Source: Desulfosarcina widdelii (GTDB taxonomy: Bacteria > Desulfobacterota > Desulfobacteria > Desulfobacterales > Desulfosarcinaceae). From it: DNA of 64,000 nt. The notes under the pieces were generated by a model. That model had not been told where the DNA came from. It worked only from the letters and a program-made list of their open reading frames with translations, and made no database searches. A program made the translations under genes and the position numbers. The stretch is from positions 930,001-994,000 of the forward strand of contig NZ_AP021875.1 in assembly GCF_009688965.1 (NCBI RefSeq). The letters run 5' to 3'. Positions 44,000-53,172 of this stretch are shown here, piece by piece (the stretch's first letter is position 1; every line of letters starts with the position of its first letter).

Positions 44000-44467
44000 A
44001 TGGTAACCATAGATCCGAACAAACCAATCCAGACCATTGTGGGGTCCAAGCCGGAGAACGAAAGGACAAAATCCACAGATGGTGGATTCGACACGATTTT
44101 CAAACAGGCGATCGGGGGCGAAAATATCCAGACGTCCTCGGCGGAGACGCCAACGACGGTTTCGGATATCCGCCCGGCTCGGTTTTCGACGCAAACTGAG
44201 AGCGGGACAGTATCCATCGTCGCCAGGGCAGAGCAACTGGTAGATACGCTGGATGCCTATCGGGAAAAACTTGATGAAAGCGGGGCGACAATGAAAGATG
44301 TCGAACCACTGGTGCAGCAGATGACGTGCCAGAGCGAAGCCCTGGCAACGATGTCTCAATCCGACGAGGGTGCTGACGATAAACTGCAAGGCATTGTCGA
44401 CCAGGCCTTGGCGCTGTCTTCCATGGAAATTGCCAGATACAACAGCGGCTACTACAACGAGAGGTGA
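44000..44467 (+). CDS. Conserved-looking hypothetical protein, possibly flagella-linked
   Basis: 155 residues, soluble, with a disordered Thr/Ser-rich N-terminal third and a helical C-terminal part (VEPLVQQMTCQSEALATM and LQGIVDQALALSSMEIARYN). ACAGGAGG precedes the ATG. Family not recognised. It sits divergent from the sigma-54-driven rod gene and close to two response regulators, so a role in motility or its control is possible but inferred. Confidence 0.65.
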   Translation: MVTIDPNKPIQTIVGSKPENERTKSTDGGFDTIFKQAIGGENIQTSSAETPTTVSDIRPARFSTQTESGTVSIVARAEQLVDTLDAYREKLDESGATMKDVEPLVQQMTCQSEALATMSQSDEGADDKLQGIVDQALALSSMEIARYNSGYYNER

Positions 44468-44470
44468 CTT

Positions 44471-44920
44471 TCAGAAGTTCATCACGCTTTTCGCGTACGC
44501 CTGGTCGCTGAACAGTCTTTTGGCGAACTTCAGGTATTTTTCGGCGATAGCACGGACAGCCAATTGCAGGGCATAGGGCCGTACCGGTTTTTCCAGTAGA
44601 TGGTTCACATCGGAAGCCACACACATATTGACGATGTCGTCGCTGGCGTTTCCGGTGATGACGATGGCATCGGAATGGGCAGTGGGAAATTTTTTTTCGA
44701 TGGCGTCAAGAAAATAAAACCCGCTGGCCCCTCCTAAAAAAACGTCCACCACAAAAATGGCCACCCCGATGTCTCTTTCCAGGCAATAGACCGTGGCCTC
44801 TTCCACATCCGTGAAAGAAAGAACTTTCCCCCAGGTATAAAAACGTTTTATCGTACTCGAAATCAGTTGACAGACATCGGGGTCGTCATCGACAACGATT
44901 ACATCCAATCCTTCTGGCAT
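44471..44920 (-). CDS. Single-domain response regulator
   Basis: 149 residues from ATG 44920, with AAGGAAGG-type sequence upstream. A receiver fold throughout: VIVVDDDPDVCQL, acceptor Asp in AIFVVDVFLGGASG, Thr in AIVITGNASDD and Lys in HLLEKPVRPY. No output domain. It ends 4 bp from the convergent 44000-44467 gene. It follows the sigma-54 regulator gene on the same strand, 60 bp away. Confidence 0.87.
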   Translation of the reverse strand: MPEGLDVIVVDDDPDVCQLISSTIKRFYTWGKVLSFTDVEEATVYCLERDIGVAIFVVDVFLGGASGFYFLDAIEKKFPTAHSDAIVITGNASDDIVNMCVASDVNHLLEKPVRPYALQLAVRAIAEKYLKFAKRLFSDQAYAKSVMNF

Positions 44921-44979
44921 CTTACCATTCCTTCCTTTTTTCCGAACGGATGGGAAAACTAACGGCTGCAAGGCTGACG

Positions 44980-46335
44980 CTATCGGCCATCTTCAATATC
45001 GTAACGGGCCATTTTGCGATAGACGGTCGTCGTGTTGACCCCCAGCAATTTGGCGGCTTCGGCTTTGTTCCCCCCTGCTTTTTGGAGCGCCCGCTGAATC
45101 GTTTTCCTTTCGACGGTTTTCAGATTTAGATCCGCGTCTGATGGAATCGGTTTGCCGATCTGCCTGGCGATCTCTTCAGGCAGGTCGTCGATATCTACTA
45201 CCTCGTCGATTCCCAATGCAAACGCTCTTCTAACGACGTTTTCAAGCTGCCGGACATTGCCCGGCCAGGCATAGGCCATCAGCTTGGCCATGGCTTCAGG
45301 GCTGACTTCGGGTGATGCTGTGGAGTTGCTGCCCTGGTGTTTCGCAATGAAATGGTTGATCAGCAGCGGGATATCCTCTCGGATTTCCCGCAACGGCGGC
45401 ATGGTGATGGAAATGACATTCAGTCGGTAATAAAGATCCTCACGGAACAATTGTTTTTGGATGGCCTCGTCCAGCTTTTTATTGGTGGCTGCGATCACAC
45501 GGACATCAACTTGATTCTCACGGGTATCTCCAACGGGTCGGACCTTTTTTTCCTGCAAGACACGTAGCAGACTGACTTGAACCGCAGGAGAGACTTCCGC
45601 GATTTCGTCCAGAAAAATGGTGCCGCCGTCGGCCGCTTTGAAAAGACCGATGGAGTCTTTGGAAGCACCGGTAAAGGCGCCTTTGACATGCCCGAACAGC
45701 TCCCTTTCCAACAGGCTTTCCGCGATGGCTCCGCAGTTGACAGGGATAAAAGGACCATCTTTGCGGTCGCTGTTGTTGTGGATGACATTGGCGGTCAGTT
45801 CCTTACCGGTTCCGCTTTCCCCCTGAATCAAGACCGTCGGACTTGAGGAGCTGATTCTGTCGATGATGGTGTATATCTCCTGCATTTTCGGGGACATTCC
45901 CACCAGTTCATCGTATTTGTAGCGTTCTTTCAGGCGACTGCGAATGCGTTGGTTCTCTTCCTCGAGTTCCTGCTTTTCGATGATGCGATCGATCAGGATT
46001 TTGAATCGGTCGAAATTGATGGGTTTCTGGAGAAAGTCATAGCTGCCGAGTTTCATGGCCTCGATTGCCGATTCGATGGTCCCGTATCCGGAAACGACGA
46101 TGACCTCGGTTGCAGGGGAAATTTCTTTGATCTGTTTCAACAGATCCATTCCATTGAGTTCAGGCATGATCAGGTCTGTAAAAACCACCGTGTAATGGGT
46201 GGCCCGAACTTTTTCGATGGCCTTCAAACCGTTTGACTCGGTGGTCACATCGAAACCGCAGCGACCTAAAAATTGCCCTACTATCGAAAGAATTTGCTGG
46301 TCGTCGTCAACAAAGAGAATTTTATATTTTTGCAT
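44980..46335 (-). CDS. Sigma-54-dependent NtrC-type response regulator
   Basis: 451 residues from ATG 46335, placed so that the receiver begins immediately; ATG 46392 is possible, and neither has a clear Shine-Dalgarno. Receiver with acceptor Asp54 (VVFTDLIMPEL), AAA+ domain with GESGTGKE, intact GAFTGA and TIFLDEIAEV, and a C-terminal Fis helix-turn-helix (AGGNKAEAAKLLGVNTTTVY). No kinase is adjacent. Together with the neighbouring sigma-54-driven rod gene, a FlgR-like motility role is possible (inference). Confidence 0.94.
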   Translation of the reverse strand: MQKYKILFVDDDQQILSIVGQFLGRCGFDVTTESNGLKAIEKVRATHYTVVFTDLIMPELNGMDLLKQIKEISPATEVIVVSGYGTIESAIEAMKLGSYDFLQKPINFDRFKILIDRIIEKQELEEENQRIRSRLKERYKYDELVGMSPKMQEIYTIIDRISSSSPTVLIQGESGTGKELTANVIHNNSDRKDGPFIPVNCGAIAESLLERELFGHVKGAFTGASKDSIGLFKAADGGTIFLDEIAEVSPAVQVSLLRVLQEKKVRPVGDTRENQVDVRVIAATNKKLDEAIQKQLFREDLYYRLNVISITMPPLREIREDIPLLINHFIAKHQGSNSTASPEVSPEAMAKLMAYAWPGNVRQLENVVRRAFALGIDEVVDIDDLPEEIARQIGKPIPSDADLNLKTVERKTIQRALQKAGGNKAEAAKLLGVNTTTVYRKMARYDIEDGR

Positions 46336-46846
46336 AACCGGACGATTGAAAAGGGTCACAATAATAGACAGCTTGCCTTGGCCGATGCGCATGACAGGCG
46401 AAACTGTCTTTGAACCGCTCGATGTTCCAAAATCCTATTTTTAATAGATAAATTAGGAACTTCTAATATATCTCACGAATATCAAAAAAAAGTCAAGGGA
46501 GCAAAATGGGATCATGCCAATTCTTTTTTGACTTGGTATCGAATGTGCTATTCCTTATCCCAACACAATCTGCGCTATACGGTTTGATCCTCCATCTGTA
46601 CGATAGGCCCAATTCTGACCTGAACTGATCTTCCTGCACGATTGCGATTCACTTTTTTTCCGCATGTTTGTTTGCCATGGACGACAGGCATTGCCCGGTG
46701 GCAACCTGGAAACGCGGCGTGAAATCCTGAAACGAGAATGGGTAAAGGAATCGCGCCTAAAAAGGGGGAGCGTATTTTTTCGACGTAGTTTTTGGAGGAA
46801 AGCGCGCTCCATCATGATCAACAACATTTATTAATCAGGAGGACTT
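46336..46846. other. 511-bp intergenic region
   Basis: AT-rich near 46440-46500. A weak -24/-12-like sequence TGGTATCGAATGTGCT (46534-46549, plus strand, GG-N10-GC) lies about 300 bp before the ComEA-like gene. No credible gene seen. Confidence 0.35.
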
Positions 46847-47125
46847 ATGAAAAAGGCAAGAAGAACGATCTGTTTAGCCATTCTGGTGACCTTTGCCATC
46901 GTTTTTGCGGGAACCTGTTGCGCAACGGCAATGGAGAAAGTCAATATCAATACGGCCACAGCAGCGGAATTGACGACGCTTGAACGTGTGGGCGCCAAAT
47001 ACGCCCAGCGGATTATCGACTACCGCGAAAACGTTGAACCTTTTAAACAACCCGAAGATATTATGAAGGTAAAAGGTATCGGTAAAAAGACCTGGGAAGC
47101 CAACAAAGACCGGATTGTTATTTGA
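46847..47125 (+). CDS. ComEA-like helix-hairpin-helix protein, exported
   Basis: 92 residues: a signal peptide (TICLAILVTFAIVFAGTCCATA) and a tandem helix-hairpin-helix DNA-binding domain, VNINTATAAELTTLERVGAK and then MKVKGIGKKTWEANKDRIVI. This is the ComEA C-terminal domain, which binds double-stranded DNA in the periplasm during uptake. AGGAGG precedes the ATG. The cysteine pair at the signal-peptide end could allow lipidation (not a clear lipobox). Confidence 0.9.
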   Translation: MKKARRTICLAILVTFAIVFAGTCCATAMEKVNINTATAAELTTLERVGAKYAQRIIDYRENVEPFKQPEDIMKVKGIGKKTWEANKDRIVI

Positions 47126-47190
47126 CAACCCCTTGCTACCTGAGACCGAGCATTCGAATGAAATGATCGATCCGGTACGAGCGCATGTTT

Positions 47191-47239
47191 AAAAATCGGC
47201 CTGTCCATTTTTTTATTCGGACGGGCCGATTTTTTTTTA
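47191..47239 (+). terminator. Intrinsic terminator after ComEA-like gene
   Basis: AAAATCGGCCTGTCC pairs with GGACGGGCCGATTTT (one G-U wobble position) across a T-rich loop, followed by a T9 run. The A-rich left side makes it potentially bidirectional. Confidence 0.88.
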
Positions 47240-47543
47240 TTGGCTAAAAGTATCGATCACCTCCGCAGATATGCATACAAACGGTCAAGGGTAAACTGAC
47301 AACAGCTCCTCCAATAAACTCGCACCCGTTCCAATCATCAATTTTACACCCGCATCACCTGACGGAGCAGTAATTTTAAGCGTTTGTTTTACTTTAACAT
47401 TGACTCTTGTGCGGTTTTGTGTTCAATACATGAACGCAAGAACTGCCTTTCCACATCGAACTCTTAATTTATTCGTACAAAAAGCAGGTACATCGAACCG
47501 ACGATGTAATCCAACCTGCGGAGCTATTCACCACCCTCCCAAA
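47240..47543. other. 304-bp region upstream of the polysaccharide regulator
   Basis: Noncoding, AT-rich upstream part; an alternative start of the regulator at 47430 would shorten it. No JUMPstart/ops sequence or -24/-12 site seen. Confidence 0.35.
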
Positions 47544-48122
47544 ATGGAAACGAAAAACCTCAAGACTTTACAATTGCTGGAGGCCATTGCGGAAGACCGT
47601 CCCACATCACAGCGGGAATTGTCGGACGCCCTGCAGGTTTCCTTGGGTATGGTGAACGCCTTCATCAAGCGGCTGGTCAAAAAAGGCTACTGCAAAGTCA
47701 CCACCATTCCTAAGAACCGGGTGCAGTATATCCTGACGCCGTCCGGCGCCATGGAAAAAACGCGGCTGACCTATCAATACATTTCAAGCTCCTATCAATA
47801 TTTCAAAACTGCCAGAAAACGGTTGCATAATCTTTACGATACCTTGCAGAATCAGGGAGCGACCCGGATTATCTTTTACGGCGCCGGGGAATTTGCCGAT
47901 ATTGCCTATTTGTCGATGACCGGCACGCCACTGGAATTGATCGACGTGGTCGATCCGAGTTTAGAAGGTCAAAAATTTGCCCATTTGCGCATACAGCCGT
48001 TTTCGCGCGTCCAAACCGTTGATTATGACATTTTGTTGATTACCACCGTAGATAATCATGGGGACATTTTAAATGCCATCCGACAGGCCGGGGTGCCACA
48101 GAGAAAGGTTCGGTTCTTTTAG
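47544..48122 (+). CDS. Winged-helix regulator with C-terminal Rossmann-like domain
   Basis: 192 residues from ATG 47544. The N-terminal MarR-like winged helix is clear (LLEAIAEDRPTSQRELSDAL, then VSLGMVNAFIKRLVKKGYC). The C-terminal half has a Rossmann-like IIFYGAGEFADIAY and DYDILLITTV, as in nucleotide/CoA-binding folds. Similar regulators stand at the head of surface-polysaccharide loci in related bacteria; here it directly precedes such genes. No Shine-Dalgarno; translation start is uncertain (47430 and 47400 are in frame). Confidence 0.78.
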   Translation: METKNLKTLQLLEAIAEDRPTSQRELSDALQVSLGMVNAFIKRLVKKGYCKVTTIPKNRVQYILTPSGAMEKTRLTYQYISSSYQYFKTARKRLHNLYDTLQNQGATRIIFYGAGEFADIAYLSMTGTPLELIDVVDPSLEGQKFAHLRIQPFSRVQTVDYDILLITTVDNHGDILNAIRQAGVPQRKVRFF

Positions 48123-48340
48123 GGGCAATAAGATGGTATAGAAACGTTCTCCTACTTCCTGATGAATCACGAGATTTGAACTGATGGGCCATGAAAAAAA
48201 GATATTGGTGATTTCTATCCAATGATCCGAACCTACCATCAAACCTATTGGTAACAAATTCGAAAACGATATTAAAACCTTTCGGAGTGTTGTTGCCGAT
48301 TGATATTTGAAGTTGTAGCTACTGGAACAAAGGAGGGTAA

Positions 48341-49504
48341 ATGCAATTCATCGATTTGGCTGCCCAACAAAAGCGCATTCGAGAAAAAATTGACGCCAAT
48401 ATAAACGCCGTATTGGAACACGGACGCTACATTATGGGTCCGGAAGTCGACGAACTGGAGGAGACGCTTGGCGAGTTCTGCGGAGTCAGACACGCGGTCT
48501 CTTGCGCATCGGGAACCGATGCGCTGCTGCTGGCCTTGATGGCCCATAATGTCGGCCCCGGGGATGCAATTTTAACGTCGCCGTTTACGTTTATTGCCAC
48601 AGCCGAGGTCATCAGCCTCCTTGGCGCGACACCTGTGTTCGTCGATGTCGATCCGTCCACATTTAACATCGATCCTCAAAGAATCGAGCCGGCCTTGTCC
48701 GCGTTGAAAGCAGGCGACGCCTCATCCCACCCCTTGCCTGGCGTTTCCGGACTGAAAGCCAAGGGCATCATCGCCGTGGATCTTTTTGGGCTGCCAGCCG
48801 ATTACGATAAGATCAATGCGGTCGCGAAAGAAAACGGCCTTTTCGTCATCGAAGATGCGGCCCAGTCCTTTGGCGCCCAATACTACGGTAAAAGAGCCTG
48901 CAGTTTGGCCAGTGTAGCCTGCACGTCCTTTTTCCCGGCAAAGCCGTTGGGCGGATATGGCGATGGCGGGATGTGCTTTACAGACGACGACAATCTGGCC
49001 GACGTCATGCGATCCTTGCGCATCCACGGCAAAGGCGGGCACAAATACGACAACGTTCGCATCGGCATCAACGGACGACTGGATACTTTGCAGGCCGCCA
49101 TCCTGAATGCCAAATTTGATATTTTTCCGGAAGAGGTCTCCCTGCGCCAGGAGGTGGCCGGACGATACAACGAAATGATTGCCCAAGGGCGTTCTGCAGA
49201 AATTGTTCTGAAAACGCCCGCCATCCCTTCCGGTTACCTTTCCGTGTGGGCCCAGTATTCCTTGTTGGCCAAAAACGAAGACCAGCGAAGCCAAATCCAA
49301 AACCGATTAAAGGATGCCGGAATCCCCACGGCGGTGTATTATCCGCTTCCGCTGCATTTGCAGACCGCATTCGGCGGCCTGCAGTATCGGAATGGCGATT
49401 TTCCCGTAAGCGAAGACTTCTCGAAACGAATTTTTAGCCTGCCGATGCATCCTTACCTGCAGGCCAATGAGCAGCAGCGCATCGTCGATGTGATTTATTC
49501 CTAA
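48341..49504 (+). CDS. DegT/DnrJ/EryC1-type PLP aminotransferase (WbpE-like)
   Basis: 387 residues. The PLP-binding lysine is Lys201 in SFFPAKPLGGYGDGG, with EDAAQSFGA and CASGTDALLLAL upstream. The sequence is closest in appearance to WbpE/WlbC, which form UDP-2-acetamido-3-amino-glucuronate. GGAGGG precedes the ATG. The next gene encodes the oxidoreductase and acetyltransferase of the same pathway, supporting the assignment. Confidence 0.9.
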   Translation: MQFIDLAAQQKRIREKIDANINAVLEHGRYIMGPEVDELEETLGEFCGVRHAVSCASGTDALLLALMAHNVGPGDAILTSPFTFIATAEVISLLGATPVFVDVDPSTFNIDPQRIEPALSALKAGDASSHPLPGVSGLKAKGIIAVDLFGLPADYDKINAVAKENGLFVIEDAAQSFGAQYYGKRACSLASVACTSFFPAKPLGGYGDGGMCFTDDDNLADVMRSLRIHGKGGHKYDNVRIGINGRLDTLQAAILNAKFDIFPEEVSLRQEVAGRYNEMIAQGRSAEIVLKTPAIPSGYLSVWAQYSLLAKNEDQRSQIQNRLKDAGIPTAVYYPLPLHLQTAFGGLQYRNGDFPVSEDFSKRIFSLPMHPYLQANEQQRIVDVIYS

Positions 49505-49519
49505 CCGGAGAGGCCTACA

Positions 49520-51136
49520 ATGACGACGGATGCCAATAGCAGCAATAAACCACCCCGTCTTGCGGTGATCGGCAGCGGTTACTGGGGCAAGAACCTGGTT
49601 CGAAATTTTCATCAGATCGGTGCATTGGACCTAATCTGCGACCGCTCTGAAGATTTGCTGGCAAATTTCCATGAGCAGTATGCAGACATTAAAACCTGCC
49701 TGGCCCTATCGGACGTCCTCAAAGACGCAGCCATTGACGGGGTGGCCATTGCAACGCCTGCCGAAACCCATTACGGCCTGGCTAAAGAAGCGCTGTTGGG
49801 GGGGAAACACGTCTACGTCGAGAAACCCCTTGTCCTGAACGAGAGGGAAGGGGAGGAGTTGATTGAACTGGCCCGGGAGCGCAAACTGGTGCTCATGGTC
49901 GGTCACCTGCTGCAATATCACCCAATTTTTATAAAGCTGAAAGAACTCGCTCTCGACGGAGAACTGGGGCGTATCAATTACATCTATTCCAATCGTCTCA
50001 ATTTGGGGAAAATCCGGCGAGAAGAGAATATTCTATGGTCGTTCGCCCCTCACGATATTTCCATGATTTTATCATTGGCCGAGGACGAACCCGAAACTGT
50101 CCAGACCACGGGTGGGTATTACCTGCATAAAAAAATAGCTGATGTTACGACAACCCATCTCGATTTCAAATCCGGTCTGAAGGCGCATATTTTCGTCTCC
50201 TGGCTGCATCCCTTCAAAGAACAGAAATTGGTGGTGGTCGGCGATCAAAAAATGGCCGTTTTCAACGACACCAAACCTTGGGAGAATAAGCTTTGGCTTT
50301 ACCCGCATGAAATCAAGTGGGAACACAACATGCCTGTCCCGGCCAAAGCAGAGCCAGAAAAGGTGGAAGTCCCTGAAGAAGAACCGTTGCGTCAAGAATG
50401 TCTGCATTTCCTCCACTGTATTGCAGCCGGCCGACAGCCCGTTACCGACGGCGAGGAGGGGCTTCGGGTGCTTCGGGTGCTGAATGCCAGCCAGCGTTCT
50501 TTGGATATGAACGGACAGTCGGTCAGAATTACACCGAAGCCAGAATTGGAAGGGATGCGACTGGAATCAAGCACTCAAAGCGATTTTTTTGTGCATGAGT
50601 CCGCCGTGATCGATAACGGCGCCACGTTAGGGAAGGGGACCAAGATCTGGCACTTTTCCCATGTACTCAGCGGATCGGAAATCGGAGAAAACTGCAATAT
50701 CGGGCAAAATGTCGTTGTGGGACCGGACGTTACCATCGGCAACGGCTGCAAGATCCAGAACAATGTCTCCGTGTACAAAGGCGTCACCCTTGAAGACGGG
50801 GTGTTTTGCGGTCCCTCCATGGTCTTTACCAATATCTACAATCCCAGGGCCGAAATTCGCAAGATGGACCAGGTCCGTCCAACGTTGGTAAAAAATGGTG
50901 CCACGTTGGGTGCGAACGCGACCATCGTCTGCGGAACCACCATCGGCCGTTATGCATTTGTGGGGGCGGGTGCGGTAGTCAACAAGAATGTCGTTGACCA
51001 TGCCCTGGTGGTCGGCAACCCTGGCAGACAGATCGGATGGGTTTGCGAGTGCGGGGAACGGCTGCCCGACGATCTGCAATGCCTTGCCTGCGAGCGGAGC
51101 TATGAAAGCAGAGACGGCGGACTGAAAAGGGTCTGA
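49520..51136 (+). CDS. Fused 3-oxidoreductase (WbpB-like) and N-acetyltransferase (WbpD-like)
   Basis: 538 residues combining two normally separate enzymes. Residues 1-345 are a Gfo/Idh/MocA oxidoreductase ([32 protein letters not shown]). Residues about 352-510 are a left-handed beta-helix acetyltransferase with hexapeptide repeats ([32 protein letters not shown]) and a closing Cys4 zinc site (CECGERL...CLAC). In Pseudomonas and Bordetella, WbpB, WbpE and WbpD make UDP-2,3-diacetamido-2,3-dideoxyglucuronate. Here oxidoreductase and acetyltransferase are one polypeptide behind the aminotransferase. GGAGAGG precedes the ATG. Confidence 0.9.
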   Translation: MTTDANSSNKPPRLAVIGSGYWGKNLVRNFHQIGALDLICDRSEDLLANFHEQYADIKTCLALSDVLKDAAIDGVAIATPAETHYGLAKEALLGGKHVYVEKPLVLNEREGEELIELARERKLVLMVGHLLQYHPIFIKLKELALDGELGRINYIYSNRLNLGKIRREENILWSFAPHDISMILSLAEDEPETVQTTGGYYLHKKIADVTTTHLDFKSGLKAHIFVSWLHPFKEQKLVVVGDQKMAVFNDTKPWENKLWLYPHEIKWEHNMPVPAKAEPEKVEVPEEEPLRQECLHFLHCIAAGRQPVTDGEEGLRVLRVLNASQRSLDMNGQSVRITPKPELEGMRLESSTQSDFFVHESAVIDNGATLGKGTKIWHFSHVLSGSEIGENCNIGQNVVVGPDVTIGNGCKIQNNVSVYKGVTLEDGVFCGPSMVFTNIYNPRAEIRKMDQVRPTLVKNGATLGANATIVCGTTIGRYAFVGAGAVVNKNVVDHALVVGNPGRQIGWVCECGERLPDDLQCLACERSYESRDGGLKRV

Positions 51137-51203
51137 TCTGGCATCTTCGTGAACAAACCGAGGAAATCTTTTGAAGGATCAACGATTGATAAAGGGTCTT
51201 ACC

Positions 51204-51456
51204 GGCCTGCTGGCGGATTTGATGAGTCTGGCATCCACGGCAATGCCTTAATCTGATTTTCAAGTTCTGGATCGGAGTTGATTCGAAACCACTTTTGAAG
51301 GAGCATGCACTTAAAGAGGAGCAGAGGAGGATAGGCATCGGCACCTTCACCGCTGGTTCCCACTTTATAGTGGGCCATCAAGATTTGTTCAACACGCTTC
51401 CATTCGATGGCGTCATTGAGCGTGTTCATCAGTTTGAGGCTGCGGTTATGTTTGAG
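51204..51456 (-). pseudogene. IS5-family transposase fragment (internally deleted)
   Basis: Minus-strand sequence matches the 5' half of the IS5-type transposase at 51836-52992 (TLNDAIEWKRVEQILMAHY and AYPPLLLFKCMLLQKWF), then jumps, after ELENQI, to a piece around the catalytic-domain start (SLASTAMP-type, out of frame), removing about 190 bp. The 5' end stops abruptly at GTTTGAG (51456), short of the start codon and the element end. Confidence 0.85.
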
Positions 51457-51835
51457 GGAGTGATGCCTATATTTGGGACTTCAGGAGTGCCTGTATATCG
51501 GCAATCTAAAACTGACAGTGACTTAAGAAGGAACTGAGTTCTTTTTTATCGCTCAAGTTTCAATCATTCTCAAAATCGTAAATTATTGCCTGCTAAAGTA
51601 TACTTGATGACAATGACATGATATTAGGAAATAATGTTGTGAGAGGTTTGAAAATCAACGTCCCCCTCTCATTTTATGGGGCCTGTCAACTTTTTCGAAA
51701 ATTATAAGGAGAAAAAGCCAGTAACTTCAATCAAAATTGGCCCTTATCTGCTTGCTGGCCGTCTTAAATGATGCCTTCGAGGCTTATTTTCAGGCGCCCA
51801 GTTCCGGAAATTGGCTTCCGGGCGCGCCGATTCAC
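51457..51835. other. Interval between two IS5 remnants
   Basis: AT-rich sequence of about 280 bp, then the 3' end of the second element. No gene is recognised and I could not locate a matching left terminal repeat of the IS5 element here. Confidence 0.4.
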
Positions 51836-52123
51836 CTATACGGGGGCCAGTTTGAGGATTTTAAGCCCCTTTTGGATATTGTAGGCGGCCTGTGGATACA
51901 AGCCATCGAATTTGTTTTTATCAATCTGTGGGAATCTTGCCCGCTGGGCTTTATCTTTCAGGTGACTGATTCCGAAATATTGCTCGACAATGTATCGTAC
52001 CTTGGAGATTTTCTTGTTACGCTCGATTTCCAGATCCGTGAGTTTCGCTGTGGTTGAATCTTTTCGCATAATACCGTCTGCAATTTTGTTTCCCGCTAGA
52101 AAATCACGGTTCGGTTTTCTTCA

Positions 52124-52173
52124 CCCGGTTGAATCCCGCCTTTAGCGGGTTCGCTACGCGAAATTCAACTGGG
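52124..52173. repeat. Hairpin insertion element, copy 2
   Basis: Outer arms CCCGGTTGAAT / ATTCAACTGGG enclose an inner CCCGCC-TTTA-GGCGGG-like stem and TCGCTACGCGA. Flanked by TTCA on the plus strand (minus: GGGTGAA). Same design as the copy at 52327-52358: CCC-x-GTTrAAT ... ATTyAAC-x-GGGTrAA. Confidence 0.65.
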
Positions 52174-52326
52174 CAAGTATCCTTTTTCGGCATAGACTTT
52201 TTTGATGGGTGTTCTTGTATGTTTGCTGAAAACGGTGCAGTAATCGAGATAGTTGGTATCGTTGACCGAGGCCTCGGACAAAGTAGTAGCCAGGATAAAC
52301 CCGTGTTTGGTGTCCACGGATGTTTA

Positions 52327-52358
52327 CCCCGTTAAATTCGAAGACCATTTAACCGGGG
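52327..52358. repeat. Hairpin insertion element, copy 1
   Basis: CCCCGTTAAATTCG / CCATTTAACCGGGG, arms complementary with a short loop; with four flanking bases (TTTA) it is a 36-nt insertion relative to the interrupted transposase frame. It leaves the frame unchanged but brings a TAA. Confidence 0.65.
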
Positions 52359-52914
52359 CATGTTCTTTCAGACCATAGTGAGGAATATCGTTTTTGATCG
52401 TCCAGTTTGAGTCCATGTCCCGGTTGAATTTTTTGGGTTTGCCGTTTTTATCGAGTTTGCCTTGGGGCGTGCTGTGCTTTTTCTTGAGTTGGTCGATTTC
52501 TTTGTTGCTGATCGGCCTGCTGGCAGATTTGACGAGTCTGGCGTCGACGGCGATTTCTTCATTGATGGTCAGTCCCTTGCCTTCGAACTGACGCAGGATT
52601 TCGGAGTTGATTTGATCCATGGCATTTTTGGACAACCGGGATCTGAAACGGGAAAAGGTGGAATGATCGGGTGAGGGCCTATCAAAGGATATCCCTAAGA
52701 ATTTTTTAAATGAGAGCCGGTCGTTAATCTGATTTTCAAGCTCTGGATCGGAGTTGATTCGAAACCACTTTTGAAGGAGCATGCACTTAAAGAGGAGCAG
52801 AGGAGGATAGGCATCAGCACCTTCACCACTGGTTCCCACGGTATAGTGAGCCATCAGGATCTGTTCAACGCGCTTCCACTCGATGGCTTCATTGAGCGTG
52901 TTCATCAGTTTAAG

Positions 52915-53169
52915 GCTGCGGTTATGTTTGAGTGAACTTGCCAGTGCCAGGTCAGCGAATCCGAGCGATTTGCGCATCTTTTTGTAGCCCATGGATATCC
53001 TCTAAGTTTCTGTAATATTAAAAGATATGTATCACAGGCGCCACTAAAAGGCAAGTGAAAAAGACGATAACAAGCTGATATTTCATGTTAAATTGAATTT
53101 AGGGGCACAACCGGTGGGCGCGGCGGCTCGGCCTTATGCCTAAATTTACATAGGTTGTGCAAAGGTCTC
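52915..53169. repeat. 255-bp direct repeat (IS5 5' end), copy A
   Basis: Covers the first codons of the transposase and the element end. Same length and nearly identical to 56124-56378. Inside are inverted repeats AATTTAGG / CCTAAATT and GCACAACC / GGTTGTGC, which could form nested hairpins. Confidence 0.85.
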
Positions 53170-53172
53170 GTT

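Larger units (their letters stand above)
51836..52992 (-). pseudogene. IS5-family transposase interrupted by two hairpin insertions
   Basis: Start ATG 52992; the N-terminal 200 residues read as a normal DUF772/IS5 transposase (LLLFKCMLLQKWFRINSDPE, DHSTFSRFRSRLS, and VDARLVKSASRPIS with the first catalytic Asp). The frame then hits a TAA inside a 36-nt palindromic insertion (52327-52358), continues in the same frame as SVDTKHGFILATTLSEASVN, and hits a TGA inside a second related insertion (52124-52173). After that a shifted frame gives the normal end (RKDSTTAKLTDLEIERNKK... LKILKLAPV). Without the two insertions a complete transposase of about 350 residues would be restored. 5' end region: 52993-53169. 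Confidence 0.85.

Noticed and set aside
46534-46549. A sigma-54 promoter for the ComEA-like gene
   Set aside because: Only the GG/GC pair and TGCT match; the distance to the gene is about 300 bp. Mentioned in the intergenic entry but not assigned as a promoter.
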